A stretch of 64,000 nucleotides of DNA from assembly GCF_035582795.1 (NCBI RefSeq), contig NC_134373.1, positions 14,778,001 through 14,842,000 on the forward strand. Direction: 5' to 3'. The position numbers were made by a program, and so were the translations under genes. Source of the stretch: Mycteria americana (lineage: Eukaryota > Chordata > Aves > Ciconiiformes > Ciconiidae). A model generated the notes under the pieces. It did not search any database, had not been told where the DNA came from, and worked only from the letters and a program-made list of their open reading frames with translations. This document shows positions 1 to 10,386 of this stretch, piece by piece (position 1 is the first letter of the stretch; the number at the start of each line of letters is the position of its first letter).

Positions 1-694
1 ATTGTCCCTGAAATATGTTCTGTATGTTTCCTTCTATACCTCTGCTGTGTTAAGGAAATCTAATACATTGAAAGTGTCTGAAAATCAGCATTCCTTGATA
101 CAAAGATAGATACATGACAGAGAGGAATAAACTATGAACTTTCAGTTGCTGGAGGAATCACTGTCTATGATTTTGTTAACTGTAATTTGAGGTGTGTGTG
201 GGTGGTAATTTTATAAAAAATGGCTTCCTGGCATTTTAACTGCACTTTTTTCCTACATAGATGCCTGGTGTTTCTCTGATTTCTGACAGATATAATCCAT
301 AAAATTTGCTTCAAATAGGAACAGAGCAGCAAAATATGAAACCCGACTAGAAAAGAATAGAAAAATCACACTTCAGTAAAACTTTGCATCTGGTCTCCCA
401 GAAGTTTATCAGTGATACTGTGCTCAGTGCTCTCTGTTAAAAAATAAACTCAAGGAAAGCAGTTCCTGAAGGTTTCAAGTGTTGTCTTGATTTGAGCATT
501 TCTTGAAATGCCTGTGACCAAAATACTCCACAAGCTTTGTCCTAGCAACTGACAGCTAAAAAGTGATAGATATATGAAACTAAGTCAATGTTTGGGGTTT
601 TTTTATGACCAAGAACTTAAAGGAATTGAAGGTTACTATTTGTAGTGCAGTAAAACATTTCTCCTTTGACTGTTCCGTTTCTTTTCTTCCCCAG
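1..694 (+). other. GPR1 upstream intron / 5' flank
   Basis: AT-rich sequence with no recognisable coding exon. It ends in a pyrimidine-rich stretch followed by CAG at 692-694, a good splice acceptor, so at least the 3' part is probably the last intron before the single GPR1 coding exon. Earlier untranslated exons must lie to the left of the window or go unrecognised here. Confidence 0.6.
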
Positions 695-710
695 AAAGCA
701 ACTGTGCAAC

Positions 711-1763
711 ATGACATTTGAAGATTTTGAGAACTACTCTTATTTCTACGACCTGTCTGAGGAAGATGAATCACCCCAGTCCTCCCTCAGCATTGCCCAT
801 ATGATTTCCCTTTCCTTTTACAGTGTGGCATTTCTGCTGGGAGTGCCAGGTAATGCCATCGTCATCTGGTTTATGGGCTTTAAGTGGGATAAATCTGTTT
901 CTACACTCTGGTTCCTCAATCTGGCCATTGCAGATTTCATTTTTGTTCTCTTCCTGCCCCTCTACATTACATACGTGGCAATGGGCTTCCACTGGCCTTT
1001 TGGGAAGTGGCTCTGCAAAATGAACTCATTCATTGCACTACTTAATATGTTTGCCAGTGTTTTCTTCCTGACATTCATCAGCCTTGACCGCTACATCCGC
1101 CTAGTCCACCCAGTCTTTTCCTACAAGTATCGGACTGTAAGAAACACCCTCATTCTTAGTGGGATCATTTGGATGTCAGCTGCAATTATTGGTGGCCCTG
1201 CCTTATACTTTAGAGACACAGCTACAGTTCTCAACAATGTCACCATTTGCTACAACAACTTCCATGTGCATGACAGAGAACTTATTTTGCTGACACATCA
1301 CATTCTCATTTGGGTGAGGCTTGCATTCGGTTACCTCTTTCCTCTAGTGACCATGGTCATTTGCTACTCACTGCTGATTGTCAAAGTGAAGAGGAGAACT
1401 GTATTGACTTCTAGCAGGCTTTTCTGGACCATCATTGCTGTAGTGGTAGCTTTTTTTGTTTGCTGGACACCATATCACATATTCAGCATTGTGGAGCTGT
1501 CCGCTCACCACGATGAAAACTTGCATGACTTACTGCAGGATGGCATTCCCCTCTCCACTGGCCTTGGTTTCATCAACAGTTGCCTCAATCCAATCCTCTA
1601 TGTTCTGATTAGCAAAAAGTTCCAGGCCCAGGTCAAGACTACAGTCTCCGAGGTGCTAAAATTGGCACTGTGGGAGGTCAGCCGCTCGGGAACTGTCAGC
1701 GAGCAGCTGTGGAGCTCGGACAACACCCATGCACCTGTGCACTATTGTGAAACTGCTCAGTGA
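711..1763 (+). CDS. CMKLR2: Chemerin receptor-like G protein-coupled receptor (GPR1 / CMKLR2)
   Basis: A 350-residue class A GPCR encoded in one exon, close to the 355 residues I recall for human GPR1. Family knowledge: a plasma-membrane receptor that binds chemerin and is a paralogue of CMKLR1. Seen here: an acidic, Tyr-rich N terminus (MTFEDFENYSYFYDL) with an N-glycosylation sequon at N8 (NYS), seven hydrophobic segments, GN..V in TM1, LAIAD in TM2, Cys102 at the start of TM3 with a partner Cys in ECL2 (TICYNNF), DRY at 126-128, CWTPYH in TM6 and NPILY in TM7. The C tail keeps the family signature LWEVS.SGTVSEQL and ends ETAQ. The ATG at 711 is chosen because a splice acceptor ends at 694; the in-frame ATG at 666 lies in the intron. 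The motif is canonical DRY, whereas I recall DHY in the human protein. The gene converges on EEF1B2. Confidence 0.95.
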   Translation: MTFEDFENYSYFYDLSEEDESPQSSLSIAHMISLSFYSVAFLLGVPGNAIVIWFMGFKWDKSVSTLWFLNLAIADFIFVLFLPLYITYVAMGFHWPFGKWLCKMNSFIALLNMFASVFFLTFISLDRYIRLVHPVFSYKYRTVRNTLILSGIIWMSAAIIGGPALYFRDTATVLNNVTICYNNFHVHDRELILLTHHILIWVRLAFGYLFPLVTMVICYSLLIVKVKRRTVLTSSRLFWTIIAVVVAFFVCWTPYHIFSIVELSAHHDENLHDLLQDGIPLSTGLGFINSCLNPILYVLISKKFQAQVKTTVSEVLKLALWEVSRSGTVSEQLWSSDNTHAPVHYCETAQ

Positions 1764-3510
1764 CTGCTCTCATTACCATCCCTCTCCAAAACAGCTGACA
1801 GGAGAGTTGGAGGTGTTCTTGACTTCATATCTGCCAGTCAGATGTGCATCTTTGTGTAAACAGCTGGCTTAATTGCACTTGCTGCTTTCCTTCAGAGGTT
1901 TTTAAAGGACACATCATTTGGGTGTGGTGTACTTGCAGTGCACACACAGCCTGAACTGAAAATTGTCAGCCTAAGAGGAATTGCTTTAACTGGGTTTTTG
2001 ATCAGGAATGTTGTTGTAATCCTGTTTTGTTGTGGTTCCATACCTCGTTGATATCAAAAGAGCACATAACAAAAATATTCCTCCTTGCCATCACTGATAA
2101 CAGCCTTGATCAAGGTATTCGCATCCAAGAAGTCGTGACCATACATCAATGTGTCATGAGTCTCCTGATTGTCTAGTATTGCCGTAAGTAGAAATCACCT
2201 GGCTACATCCCAGCTAAGCGAAGCTATCGGTGGCTCCAGTCTGCAGTTGGAGAAGAATCCCAAGACAGGGAACACTGAATCGCTTCCTTCTCTTGTCAAA
2301 AAAGAAAAATATGGAAATAAAATCTGTTTTCTCCCAGTGCTCTTTCTTTATCTTATACTCAAAACTAAGACAGGAGATCCTGTGTTTTGTGGTCACTTAT
2401 TCTTGTGCTTTTAGCACCAGTTGGGTACAAAATACTGAGCAGATGTTTCATATAGGTATTAGGCTCATTTGAAATGTGCAAAGAATTAGTGAAAATGTTT
2501 CCTACTAAAGCTGAGATTAAAGGCTCCCTGCAACACTTGTTCTTTTTCTATGTTTAAACTGTCAGGCTCAAAGAGGTTTATAACTATCGGTTGCTCTTTA
2601 TTGCTCTGTCAAACAAAGGTAGAGAAATAATGTATAATTTTGTTTGCCTTAATGCCGATCTTAAAAAAATGGGCAGAGTGAATTCAGCGATATTCTGTTA
2701 CACGTCTGTAGCCAAATTGGGACTTCTTTGCCAAATGAGAGGCAAGACAGTACATCCAGGAAATGGAGTGCACTCCCATAAGAAAGATGAAGTAGTCGCA
2801 GTTATGCTGTATTCTGTTCCAACTTGTTGCTTGCTGTAGAATCACACGTGCACCAATGCAAATATATATGCTAAGCGGAGTGGACCAATTTCTGATGCAA
2901 TACCACTTAATTAAAAAGTCGAATGTGGGATAAAACTCCACTAAAAGTAAAAGCATAAACCTTTGGGTAAATTTGAACCATTTTTTCCTTGTTATTGGCC
3001 TAGGTATATAGAATAAAACTGCCTTTCAGATAATCTACCTAGTTTCTATGGCCTGCCAACACACATAAGTAGCATTTACACTGTAATCGAGGCCTTATAT
3101 GTAAATACATTTGCTTTTGTATAAAATATATATATATATACGCGCATGCATGAGCATGTCCAGTATTGGTAGCTGTACAAACAGAAGCAGTCTGACCGTG
3201 CTCTGTAACTCTTTATTTGGGCTCTGGTTTCAGAGTTTGGGAGAGTGAGGCAGGATAGTGGAATTTCAGTGTAGGGCTTCACTTTGGGCTGGAAAGTTGG
3301 TAAGCAGCACTCTTCCTTTGAGTCTTTTGCTGCCTGGTACATAGTGACTCATCACAATATTTTGGCACCATGCTGCTGAATGTGCCTAAATCAAACATGT
3401 TGCAGTTTTTTTATTCACATGTTCCCTGACATCTTTCTAAGAATGATGTATTAGCACTACTCTCCTGACTGTACTCCAAGTGAAGTAATAAAATTTTGTT
3501 GTTTCCAAAG
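1764..3510 (+). other. CMKLR2: GPR1 3' untranslated region (inferred)
   Basis: No coding exon is seen between the stop codon and a strong AATAAA at 3487-3492 followed by a GT-rich stretch (GTGTGTTC). The 3'UTR would be about 1.7 kb. Weaker AATAAA copies near 2316 and 3011 could give shorter forms. Confidence 0.55.
3487..3492 (+). promoter_or_regulatory. Polyadenylation signal, GPR1
   Basis: AATAAA followed about 20 bases later by a GT-rich downstream element (GTGTGTTCATTTG). It is the best poly(A) site on + after the GPR1 stop codon. Confidence 0.6.
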
Positions 3511-3514
3511 AGTG

Positions 3515-5560
3515 TGTTCATTTGCTTTTCTCAGCAGCAATATGCAGTGACTGTACATTCTTAGAACAGCTCCTTCCCGAAGATTTTGGAAGACGAAAGC
3601 AAGCCCTGACCCTTTCTACTACAGGAATTAAGGTTTATGTCAGCTTTCTTCTTGCATGTCAGCTATGTGAGCACACATATTGCTATATGCAGTAAAGACA
3701 TTGATTTTCAGATGGGGGGACGTACATAAGCTGTCTTGCATAAGTTATCAGAAAGCCTCCCCTGAAAGTAGACAACAGAGATACAGAAGAGAATTGAGTA
3801 AGGCCAAAGTCAGCCCTGGTCTATGGAATTAAGTGGATTAACAATTTTGCAATGTAACTGCTACCTCATTCACACCAAGATCAGTTACAGAATTATGTCT
3901 AAATCATTTCTGCAAGAGTAATGGAAGACACCTAAAGAAAACAGATAACGCTCTAAGTTTCTGTTTCCAGAGTGTCAAAATAATACCAACAGTTCTATGC
4001 TTGGACCGAGGAACGCTCGTTCAACCCACCACGATGGAAAAAAAGCCAGATGAAGGGGATCTATCTTACCATGCTAAAAGATACTATAGAAAAACACTTC
4101 ATAGGAAATAGCTCTATGATCAACCATTCATTGAAGAATAATAGCTATTGATACATTTTGTAATAGACAGGTTCTGGTTACTTACTCTTACCTGTTTCCT
4201 GAACAGTTTGTACTTCTGTTATGTAGATTAGATTGTAACCAATATTGTTGTTGAACCTGTTTTCCCAGTATTCCTATATGTATGTCACATATTTAAGTTA
4301 TGGAACTTTCTGCTGATCTTGCTGTTATGGGGTGCACTTTGGATAGAAGTGTCTCATTTACTCTAAGATGCTGATTTTTCACAGGCACAATGACACAGTA
4401 ATATACCAGCACATACCCAAATACTACAGAAAAACCCTTAATGTAGATATATGTGGATTCTGTGGAATTCTCTTGTCCACATGCCTATCTATTTTGTAAC
4501 TGGGGAGAGACTGTGCTCTCCAGCTTTTTTTGTTTTGTTCCTGTGCAACAGGTTTCCTTCTAACGTCAGGGGAAAAAAAACCACAAAAGAAATCCCAACA
4601 ACTGAAGAGTTTGTACACGTGTGCTGAGCATAAATGAAACACGCACACAAAAATGCAGTCTGGCAGGTCAGATGGATGGCTCATAGTGCTGTATTTTAGC
4701 AAAGTTACAGTCTATAAATCAAACCATTTTATCCACTTAGAGCTTTAATTTCAAGGTCAAGGAAAGAGTTTAAAGGTAAGAAGTATGTTGAATGGGAGGT
4801 CAGAAACAGTGATGGCCAAGGATAACAAAAATTACATTTTTGTGGCAGAATTTTCATTTCGTTTTTTTCTGATGTGGCATTTGCTAATGTCTTGCTTTTA
4901 ACAGCACCATGACAGAATTGCTAAAACTAAGCTATGTGATTTAGCAGAAGTGACAGCTAGAGAATTGCCACAGAAAGGGTACTGGGCATTAATTACACAC
5001 AGGATGAAGCTTGTCCTTTAGGAGTTTATGGAAGGTGGGAATGAAGCTGGTAATATACTTCCTTTCAATTCTTGAATCACGCTTTAAACCTCTGACAGGC
5101 AGATTTTTTTTCTGAGACAAATTATAAAACAAAGCTCTTATGTAATCTGAAGTTGGCAGACCTTTAACAAAGAGAAACAGGACCTTTTGTGCCAGATAAC
5201 CACACACAGATGCTCTGTGAAAAAATAACAGTTATTTTAGTTGCTGCTGTCAGGCTTCAGCACTGAGCATCTTCATTTCAGAGTGACCGACACAGCACAT
5301 AAAAGGCTTCCATTTCATGGTCACAGTAAGTTCTCTGTCTCCGTCCAACAGAAGGCCTGGAAACGTGAATTTGTCTAGAAGCGTCACAACTTTGACAGCT
5401 TTTACAATTGTATCATTCCTCTGGATAGGTTTTGGAAAACAATTTAGTTGTGATAGGTCCTTCAATCTTTAAAAAAGAAGTCAGAGTCAATCTGGAGTCA
5501 ATCAGAGTGGCGTTAATTATGCTACTTTAGCTTTGCGTTGTAATTGAACGCCTACTTTTT
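3515..5560. other. Intergenic DNA between convergent GPR1 and EEF1B2
   Basis: AT-rich, with only short chance reading frames, and no repeat, RNA gene or exon that I recognise. It borders the CpG-rich patch to the right. Confidence 0.6.
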
Positions 5561-5574
5561 TGTTGTTTTTAGCC

Positions 5575-5990
5575 TGGAGCACGCCTCACGTTTATTAGAG
5601 AAGTAAATGCTCCACCCGCTGGCCGTCACGCGCCGAGGCCTCGCGCGCCTGGGGAAGGCGCGCGCCGCCCCCTAGCGGCCCTGGAGTTCACCGCCCCCTC
5701 CGGCAGCACGAGCCCGCTGCCCGGGCTGCTTAGGGCGCGCGCGGACGGCGCTTTTATCCATCAGCGCCGTTACGTGCTGTAGTAACTACGAAGCCCCGGA
5801 AAAGATGCGAAATTTGAAGCAACGTCGCTGCAGGCGTTTTCACACCTCGCAGGAACAGAGCTCCAAGTCCACGCGCCAGCAGAAGGTTGCACGGTAGTGC
5901 GGGGTCAGGTAGGGGGGTAGGGGTAGGGGTCAGCTTACCTTCAGCCCCACTCCCCAGCAGTAGCTGGGCTTTAGCTTTCAACAAAAGCCA
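5575..5990. promoter_or_regulatory. Isolated CpG-rich patch between two gene 3' ends
   Basis: A sharply bounded GC- and CpG-rich block in AT-rich surroundings, lying between the 3' ends of GPR1 (+) and EEF1B2 (-), so it is not the promoter of either. It contains a CTCF-like core (5664-5682), a second CCGCCCCCTC motif (5690-5700), a G-rich potential quadruplex (5901-5929), a + strand donor CAG|GTAGGG at 5909 and a - strand donor AAG|GTAAGC reading leftward from 5938. It could be the first exon of an unrecognised noncoding transcript or an insulator. No protein is supported. Confidence 0.5.
5664..5682 (-). promoter_or_regulatory. CTCF-like motif
   Basis: The block CCGCCCCCTAGCGGCC matches the reverse complement of the CTCF core (CGCCCCCTGGTGG), differing by two transitions at positions that often vary. 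It lies in the isolated CpG patch between convergent genes, a setting that suits an insulator. Motif match only. Confidence 0.45.
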
Positions 5991-6364
5991 CGGTACACCA
6001 CCCTACCAAACAAGAGGAACATACGCTAGTTTAACTGCTAAAAAAAGCAAGTTGCACTTTGCCTGAGCCCTGTGCTTTTCCCTGAAAGCCATCCCTCCTT
6101 CCAGGAGAATTACAGAAATTTCCAAAGATGCAACTTCCTCCAAAATGGAGCAAAAGCCAGCTCAGATTTTTAAAGCCATGTAAATGGTAGATCTGGATTG
6201 ATGGTAAATGCAATTTTTCTATTTCCTCTGCTCAAGCTCTTGGGTACTACAGTGGGGTGTTGGAGCAACCCTGAAATTCAGTTTTAGCTTCTACCTTACC
6301 CATCAACCAAGTTTCATGTTTACGAGTTGGATTACACCATGATTTTGAATTAACCACAGACACA
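5991..6364. other. Flank beyond the EEF1B2 poly(A) site
   Basis: About 370 bases without recognisable coding, RNA or repeat features, between the CpG patch and the EEF1B2 transcript end. Confidence 0.5.
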
Positions 6365-6384
6365 GCCCAATTTTTGCAATTACA

Positions 6385-6390
6385 TTTATT
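6385..6390 (-). promoter_or_regulatory. EEF1B2: Polyadenylation signal, EEF1B2
   Basis: TTTATT on + is AATAAA on -, only 17 bases past the EEF1B2 stop codon. It implies a very short 3'UTR of roughly 40 bases, as expected for this highly expressed translation-factor gene. Confidence 0.75.
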
Positions 6391-6406
6391 CTAGATATAT
6401 CAAGAC

Positions 6407-9400
6407 TTAAATCTTATTGAAAGCAGCTACATCCATTGATTGTACATAATCTTCAAAAGCTGTTATTCTCTCTTCCAGCATATCTGTTCCAACTTTATCA
6501 TCTTCAACAACGCACTGGATCTGAAGCTTTTTGATACCATAGCCAACCGGTACTAGCTTGGCTGGGGGAAAAAAAAAAAAAAAAAAAAAAAGGAAAAAAG
6601 CCTTTAGTACTCCTTGATTGGTAGAATCCCTTAAAACTGCAAATCTAAGATTGAACCGACCAAAGTAGACTGCAGGAATACATAAAAACCATGGTATGTT
6701 CCATATTATAGACTGCCTAATCAACAACACTGCATTCACTACAAGGTGGTCAAAAAGGGTTTGTTTTTGTGGTGTCCCCCACCTCCAAACCAGTGACATG
6801 GGTGTATGGTATCTCTTGCCGCATCAGGAACTGTACAGGCAGATTCAGGATAGCAGAGCCAAAGTTTTAAAGCGTTTAAAACCTGTATTTGAATCTTAAC
6901 CTGGCCACTGCACCAATACACCTTTTTGACTATTTCAAGACACTGAAGTACTGTAGTAATTCCTGCACTTCAGAGATCAGCAGTGACCACAAGTCTACCT
7001 ATTCATACACTACCTTAAGAGACCACGCTGTCTCCCCTCTCCCTGCTTTGAAATTGTCTCCTACTTACAAGATCCCCAGACCAAGCCATCTGCCTGAATG
7101 CTTCGAACACACTCCTCTAGTTTGGCCATGTCTGTCTCATCATCCCAAGGTTTCACATCAAGCAAGATTGACGATTTGGCAACAACAGCTGGTTCTGGGG
7201 GAAGAAAATCACCATTAAAAGCTAGGAAAATTTCAAAACCTCATGAATATACTTGCAAACTAGCTTTATAAGAACAACTGTTCCAATTTCATCAACAAGA
7301 ACCTCCTCACATAGCTGTGACAGGCCTCTTGCACCAACATGCATTTCAAAAGTATTTAAGCTATGCATATCCCAATGTTCAAGATGTAGATACATACGTT
7401 CTTGAGAAATAGTCTCGTAAGAGAACAGATTAAGAAGCTAACATTGTTTGTTACATAGGAAGTCCTTTCCAGAGGATCTGAGAAGGAGCTTAATGCTGTG
7501 TAACAGTTTATTTTCCACAGAGGGAATACTGCAACTGCTACAGTTCTGAACAGTTCCAGACCAGTAGCTGTGGAGGGACTTGCATATTGCAGCCTTTTCT
7601 CTAAAGAAAATCCTGGGGTTCTCTCTTTTTATACAGAAAGCTGAGCCTCTGGGCAAGACAAACAAGAGTGTAGTAAGCAGGACAAAGAGTATATAAGGTT
7701 CCCATTTTCTACGGGAAAGGCTAAGCTAATTACTCCCATCTCATTCCAGTCAAGTTTATCTATTACAGTTAGTAAGTGTTTCTAGCCATCTTGTTCAAAT
7801 AAGATGAACATTAGCCCAAGCATAAAGGATTTGTAAGTTCTTGGTAGACATACTTTTGGACTTCTTTGATTCATATTGGGCCAGACGTTCTTCCCTCAGT
7901 TTCTTTGCTTCTTCACTTTCCTGAAAGAGAAATCTAAAGTTACAGAAAAGCACCAAACTCCTGCATCTTTAAAGCATTACCAAATTGACTGGCATCTGCT
8001 CAGGCAAAAACAAATCATCACAACTGTCAGCCGAAAGATGGTGATTTTTTGTTTTACTCATCATGTAACCAGTCAAAGTTAAAGTAGACAGTTCACCCCA
8101 TTGCAACACATTCCTTTCTAACTCCGAGTTTTTACCTTCCAAGCATTTCTGTTCTGCAAACACAGCTGAATTTGAGAATTCTGAGTAGGATCTGGTATCA
8201 AGGTCACAAATTTAAGTAACTTAGACTAATTAAGGCAAAAATCTGCATACCTGGGTATTTCTACAAAACCCAAATATAATACAAAAAGCTCACAAGTACC
8301 TCCTCATCATCAGATCCAAAGAGATCAATGTCATCATCATCTTTGCTATCTGTGGCTGCACCTGTTGTGTCCTCAACATCAGCAGGACCATATTTCCCCA
8401 AAGCCTTCTTTACTCCTGGCAAGCTGAAAGAAAACAGCAGGTATTAGGAACCTACTCAAACGTCAGTACAAGTACTGCCAATTTGTCAATGAACCTACAA
8501 GTGCATTCATAGTAAAAGTGCTGTGCTAAAAAAACCCCCAAGCATCTAATTCTGCTACTTGAAAACAGAACCTCCCCAAAGACTCAATGCTCCTGGCATG
8601 CTAGTTGAGACTACAGCAAATCCCATATTCAAAGATAGTTCATCTAAGCTGACGTGATCCTGCCCAACATTGCTGCTCCACCTAAGTAAATGGATAGAAA
8701 AAGCTTTCTTATTGGAATAATTTATCTGCATTATACTCTGTGTAGGAAGAGTTATCAACTTCTTGTTCATGCTTCCCTAAAAATATTTTCATTTGTTTAA
8801 AAAAAGGGACCAGAACCCCCTGAATTAATCTTCTCCTATAGCTCATGTAGTTCTGTAGTCTTACAATAAGCTCATAGTTCTATTGTTACTGTGAACTGCT
8901 CTTACGAAAGTCATAAAACTAGCTTTAGTTTTCAGGAACTAGAAGTAGTTTCACCAGAGTGGACTTTGTGAAGCAACTTTATAATCTCAGTCCCCTTTAG
9001 CATTGTAAGAGCTTTGGAAATGGACTGGTGACTGAGCCACCCAACTTTACAGGAGTTCCCTCCAAACAGGACTGAGGCACATAGAGAAGGCAGTGTAGCA
9101 TACTGACACTACCTATGCTGTACCTTTTTAGAGAGGCCTGCAGTCTCCATGGATGTCATTACAGCACCTTTCATGAACACTAAAATCACTAAAAAAGAAA
9201 AAAGATGACATTTGCTTTCATATTTCCCCTTCTTTATATGTGCTTCTGCATTGCAAATCATTGATTTTGCTTTATCTGCCAGGACTAAAAACCTGAATGA
9301 ACCACTTTCCTTATTTATCATCTACATACTGTATATGTATCTTTAAAGACTCTTGTAATACTTTCTAATCCATTTTGGTGTTGCCTTTATGGGGTCGATT

Positions 9401-10331
9401 ACTAGTAAGTAACTTCCAGCTTCCAGCATAGTTATCTGTGTAAATAGCAGCAACAAAACTCAAGCCTTTCTTATAAGCTTTAGCGGAAATCTCAGCAACT
9501 GAACAGAGAGAGAATCAGGTTGCCCAAGTTCTAAGTGGGAAGTGCAATGTACTGACAGAAGAAGTCTACTCTGCTTCTAGAGCTGTTCCTGTTCCAACGG
9601 CAACACAAAAAGCCACATGGTACCAGCGAAAAACACCCTCTTGTTCAAACTCGAAAAAACAAATGCAACACTTCGTAGGCCAGTCCGCACGTATATTCCA
9701 GCTTTACAGTTCAACCATACCTTGCCTTTTGCTTTTCATACGACTTAATATGATTGTACCACCGAAGAGCATGAAACAAGTCTGCAGGAGGTGGGGCAGC
9801 GATTGCTTCAAAGACTGCTATATCAGCCTGAGAAGGGACGTACCTGCGGAGAATAAGCCGAAGTTAACCCCCTTCCTCGGTGCACGCAGGAAGATGTGAA
9901 GCAGCAGCCGCTGAGCACAGAGACGACCGCGCCGCAGCAGCAGCTCGGTGCGTCCGCCACGCTGCTGCCAGGCCCGGCGGCGAGCACCGCAGAAAGTGCG
10001 AGAAGCCAGGCGGGCTCGGCAGCGCGGGCGCGCGGTAGCGGCCCACGAGCTCGGCCCGCTCCGGCGCCGCGCCTCCCAGTGCGGCCTTGCGGCAGCGGCC
10101 GCCGGGCATTGAGAGACACGCGCGCCTAAAGGCCCCCCGCGCCGGCACGGCCCCCGCCCCCCCGCTGGCGCCCGTCAGCCCAGCGGGCCTCGCCGCGGCC
10201 TGGCCAGGCTCGCCTCCCCCGAGCCCCAGCACTCCCCCAGCCGCCTCTCACCCCTCGATATAGCTCCTGTCAGCCAGAAAATCATTGAGGACCCGGAGGC
10301 CAGCGGCGGACTTAAGGTCCCCGAAGCCCAT
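6407..10331 (-). CDS. EEF1B2: Elongation factor 1-beta (eEF1B alpha), nucleotide exchange subunit
   Basis: Six coding exons on -: 10252-10331, 9721-9843, 8300-8423, 7854-7920, 7069-7194 and 6407-6561. All junctions are GT-AG and in phase; total 675 nt, 224 residues, one shorter than I recall for human. Role: cytosolic exchange factor that reloads eEF1A with GTP during elongation. Seen: GST-C-like N-terminal region ([32 protein letters not shown]), an acidic linker with a CK2-type site ([14 protein letters not shown]), a basic helix rich in E and K, and the C-terminal exchange domain ([32 protein letters not shown]) ending AAFNKI. The start is the first ATG after a TATA/5'TOP promoter. Introns 3 and 4 carry snoRNAs. 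The last intron's acceptor follows a run of 23 T. The gene is head-to-head with NDUFS1. Confidence 0.97.
6569..6591. repeat. Homopolymer A23 (T23 on the EEF1B2 strand)
   Basis: Twenty-three A on +, directly next to the CCCCCAG acceptor of the last EEF1B2 intron, so on the gene's strand it forms most of the polypyrimidine tract. Confidence 0.9.
7442..7582 (-). ncRNA. SNORA41: Box H/ACA snoRNA in EEF1B2 intron 4, probably SNORA41
   Basis: Read on -, two hairpins are visible. The 5' hairpin is closed by TCCACAG pairing with CTGTGGA. An H-box-like AAATAA follows, then a 3' hairpin closed by TGTTACA pairing with TGTAACA. An ACA trinucleotide lies at 7447-7445, three bases before the proposed 3' end at 7442. 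Length about 140 nt. Family knowledge: human EEF1B2 hosts SNORA41, an H/ACA pseudouridylation guide for rRNA, so host gene, structure and size agree. The exact 5' end is approximate. Confidence 0.75.
7990..8072 (-). ncRNA. SNORD51: Box C/D snoRNA in EEF1B2 intron 3, SNORD51
   Basis: On - the order is box C ATGATGA (8064-8058), guide, box D' CTGA (8030-8027), box C' GTGATGA (8021-8015), box D CTGA (8003-8000). An external stem, TTGACTGG with CCAGTCAA (8076-8069 and 7991-7984), flanks it. The 15 bases just upstream of D' (8045-8031) are complementary to the conserved 28S rRNA segment CCGAAAGATGGTGA. The D'+5 rule points to the second A after CCG, in line with the known U51 target A1511 in human 28S. 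Human SNORD51 is also hosted by EEF1B2. Mature ends are approximate. Confidence 0.9.
8424..9720 (-). other. EEF1B2 intron 2
   Basis: A 1.3-kb intron. I looked for C and D boxes on both strands and saw no convincing snoRNA. No repeat recognised. Confidence 0.6.
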
Positions 10332-10386
10332 GACGGCAACGGCGCGGCACACACGCTCCCGCCCGCGCCCTGAGCCCGACCGCCGC

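Noticed and set aside
666-710. Upstream in-frame ATG extending GPR1 by 15 residues
   Set aside because: A splice acceptor at 692-694 lies between this ATG and the start at 711; the extended peptide would encode the polypyrimidine tract.
711-5990. Imprinted GPR1/ZDBF2-type domain
   Set aside because: Imprinting of this locus is known only in mammals; the sequence alone shows no evidence for it and ZDBF2 is not in the window.
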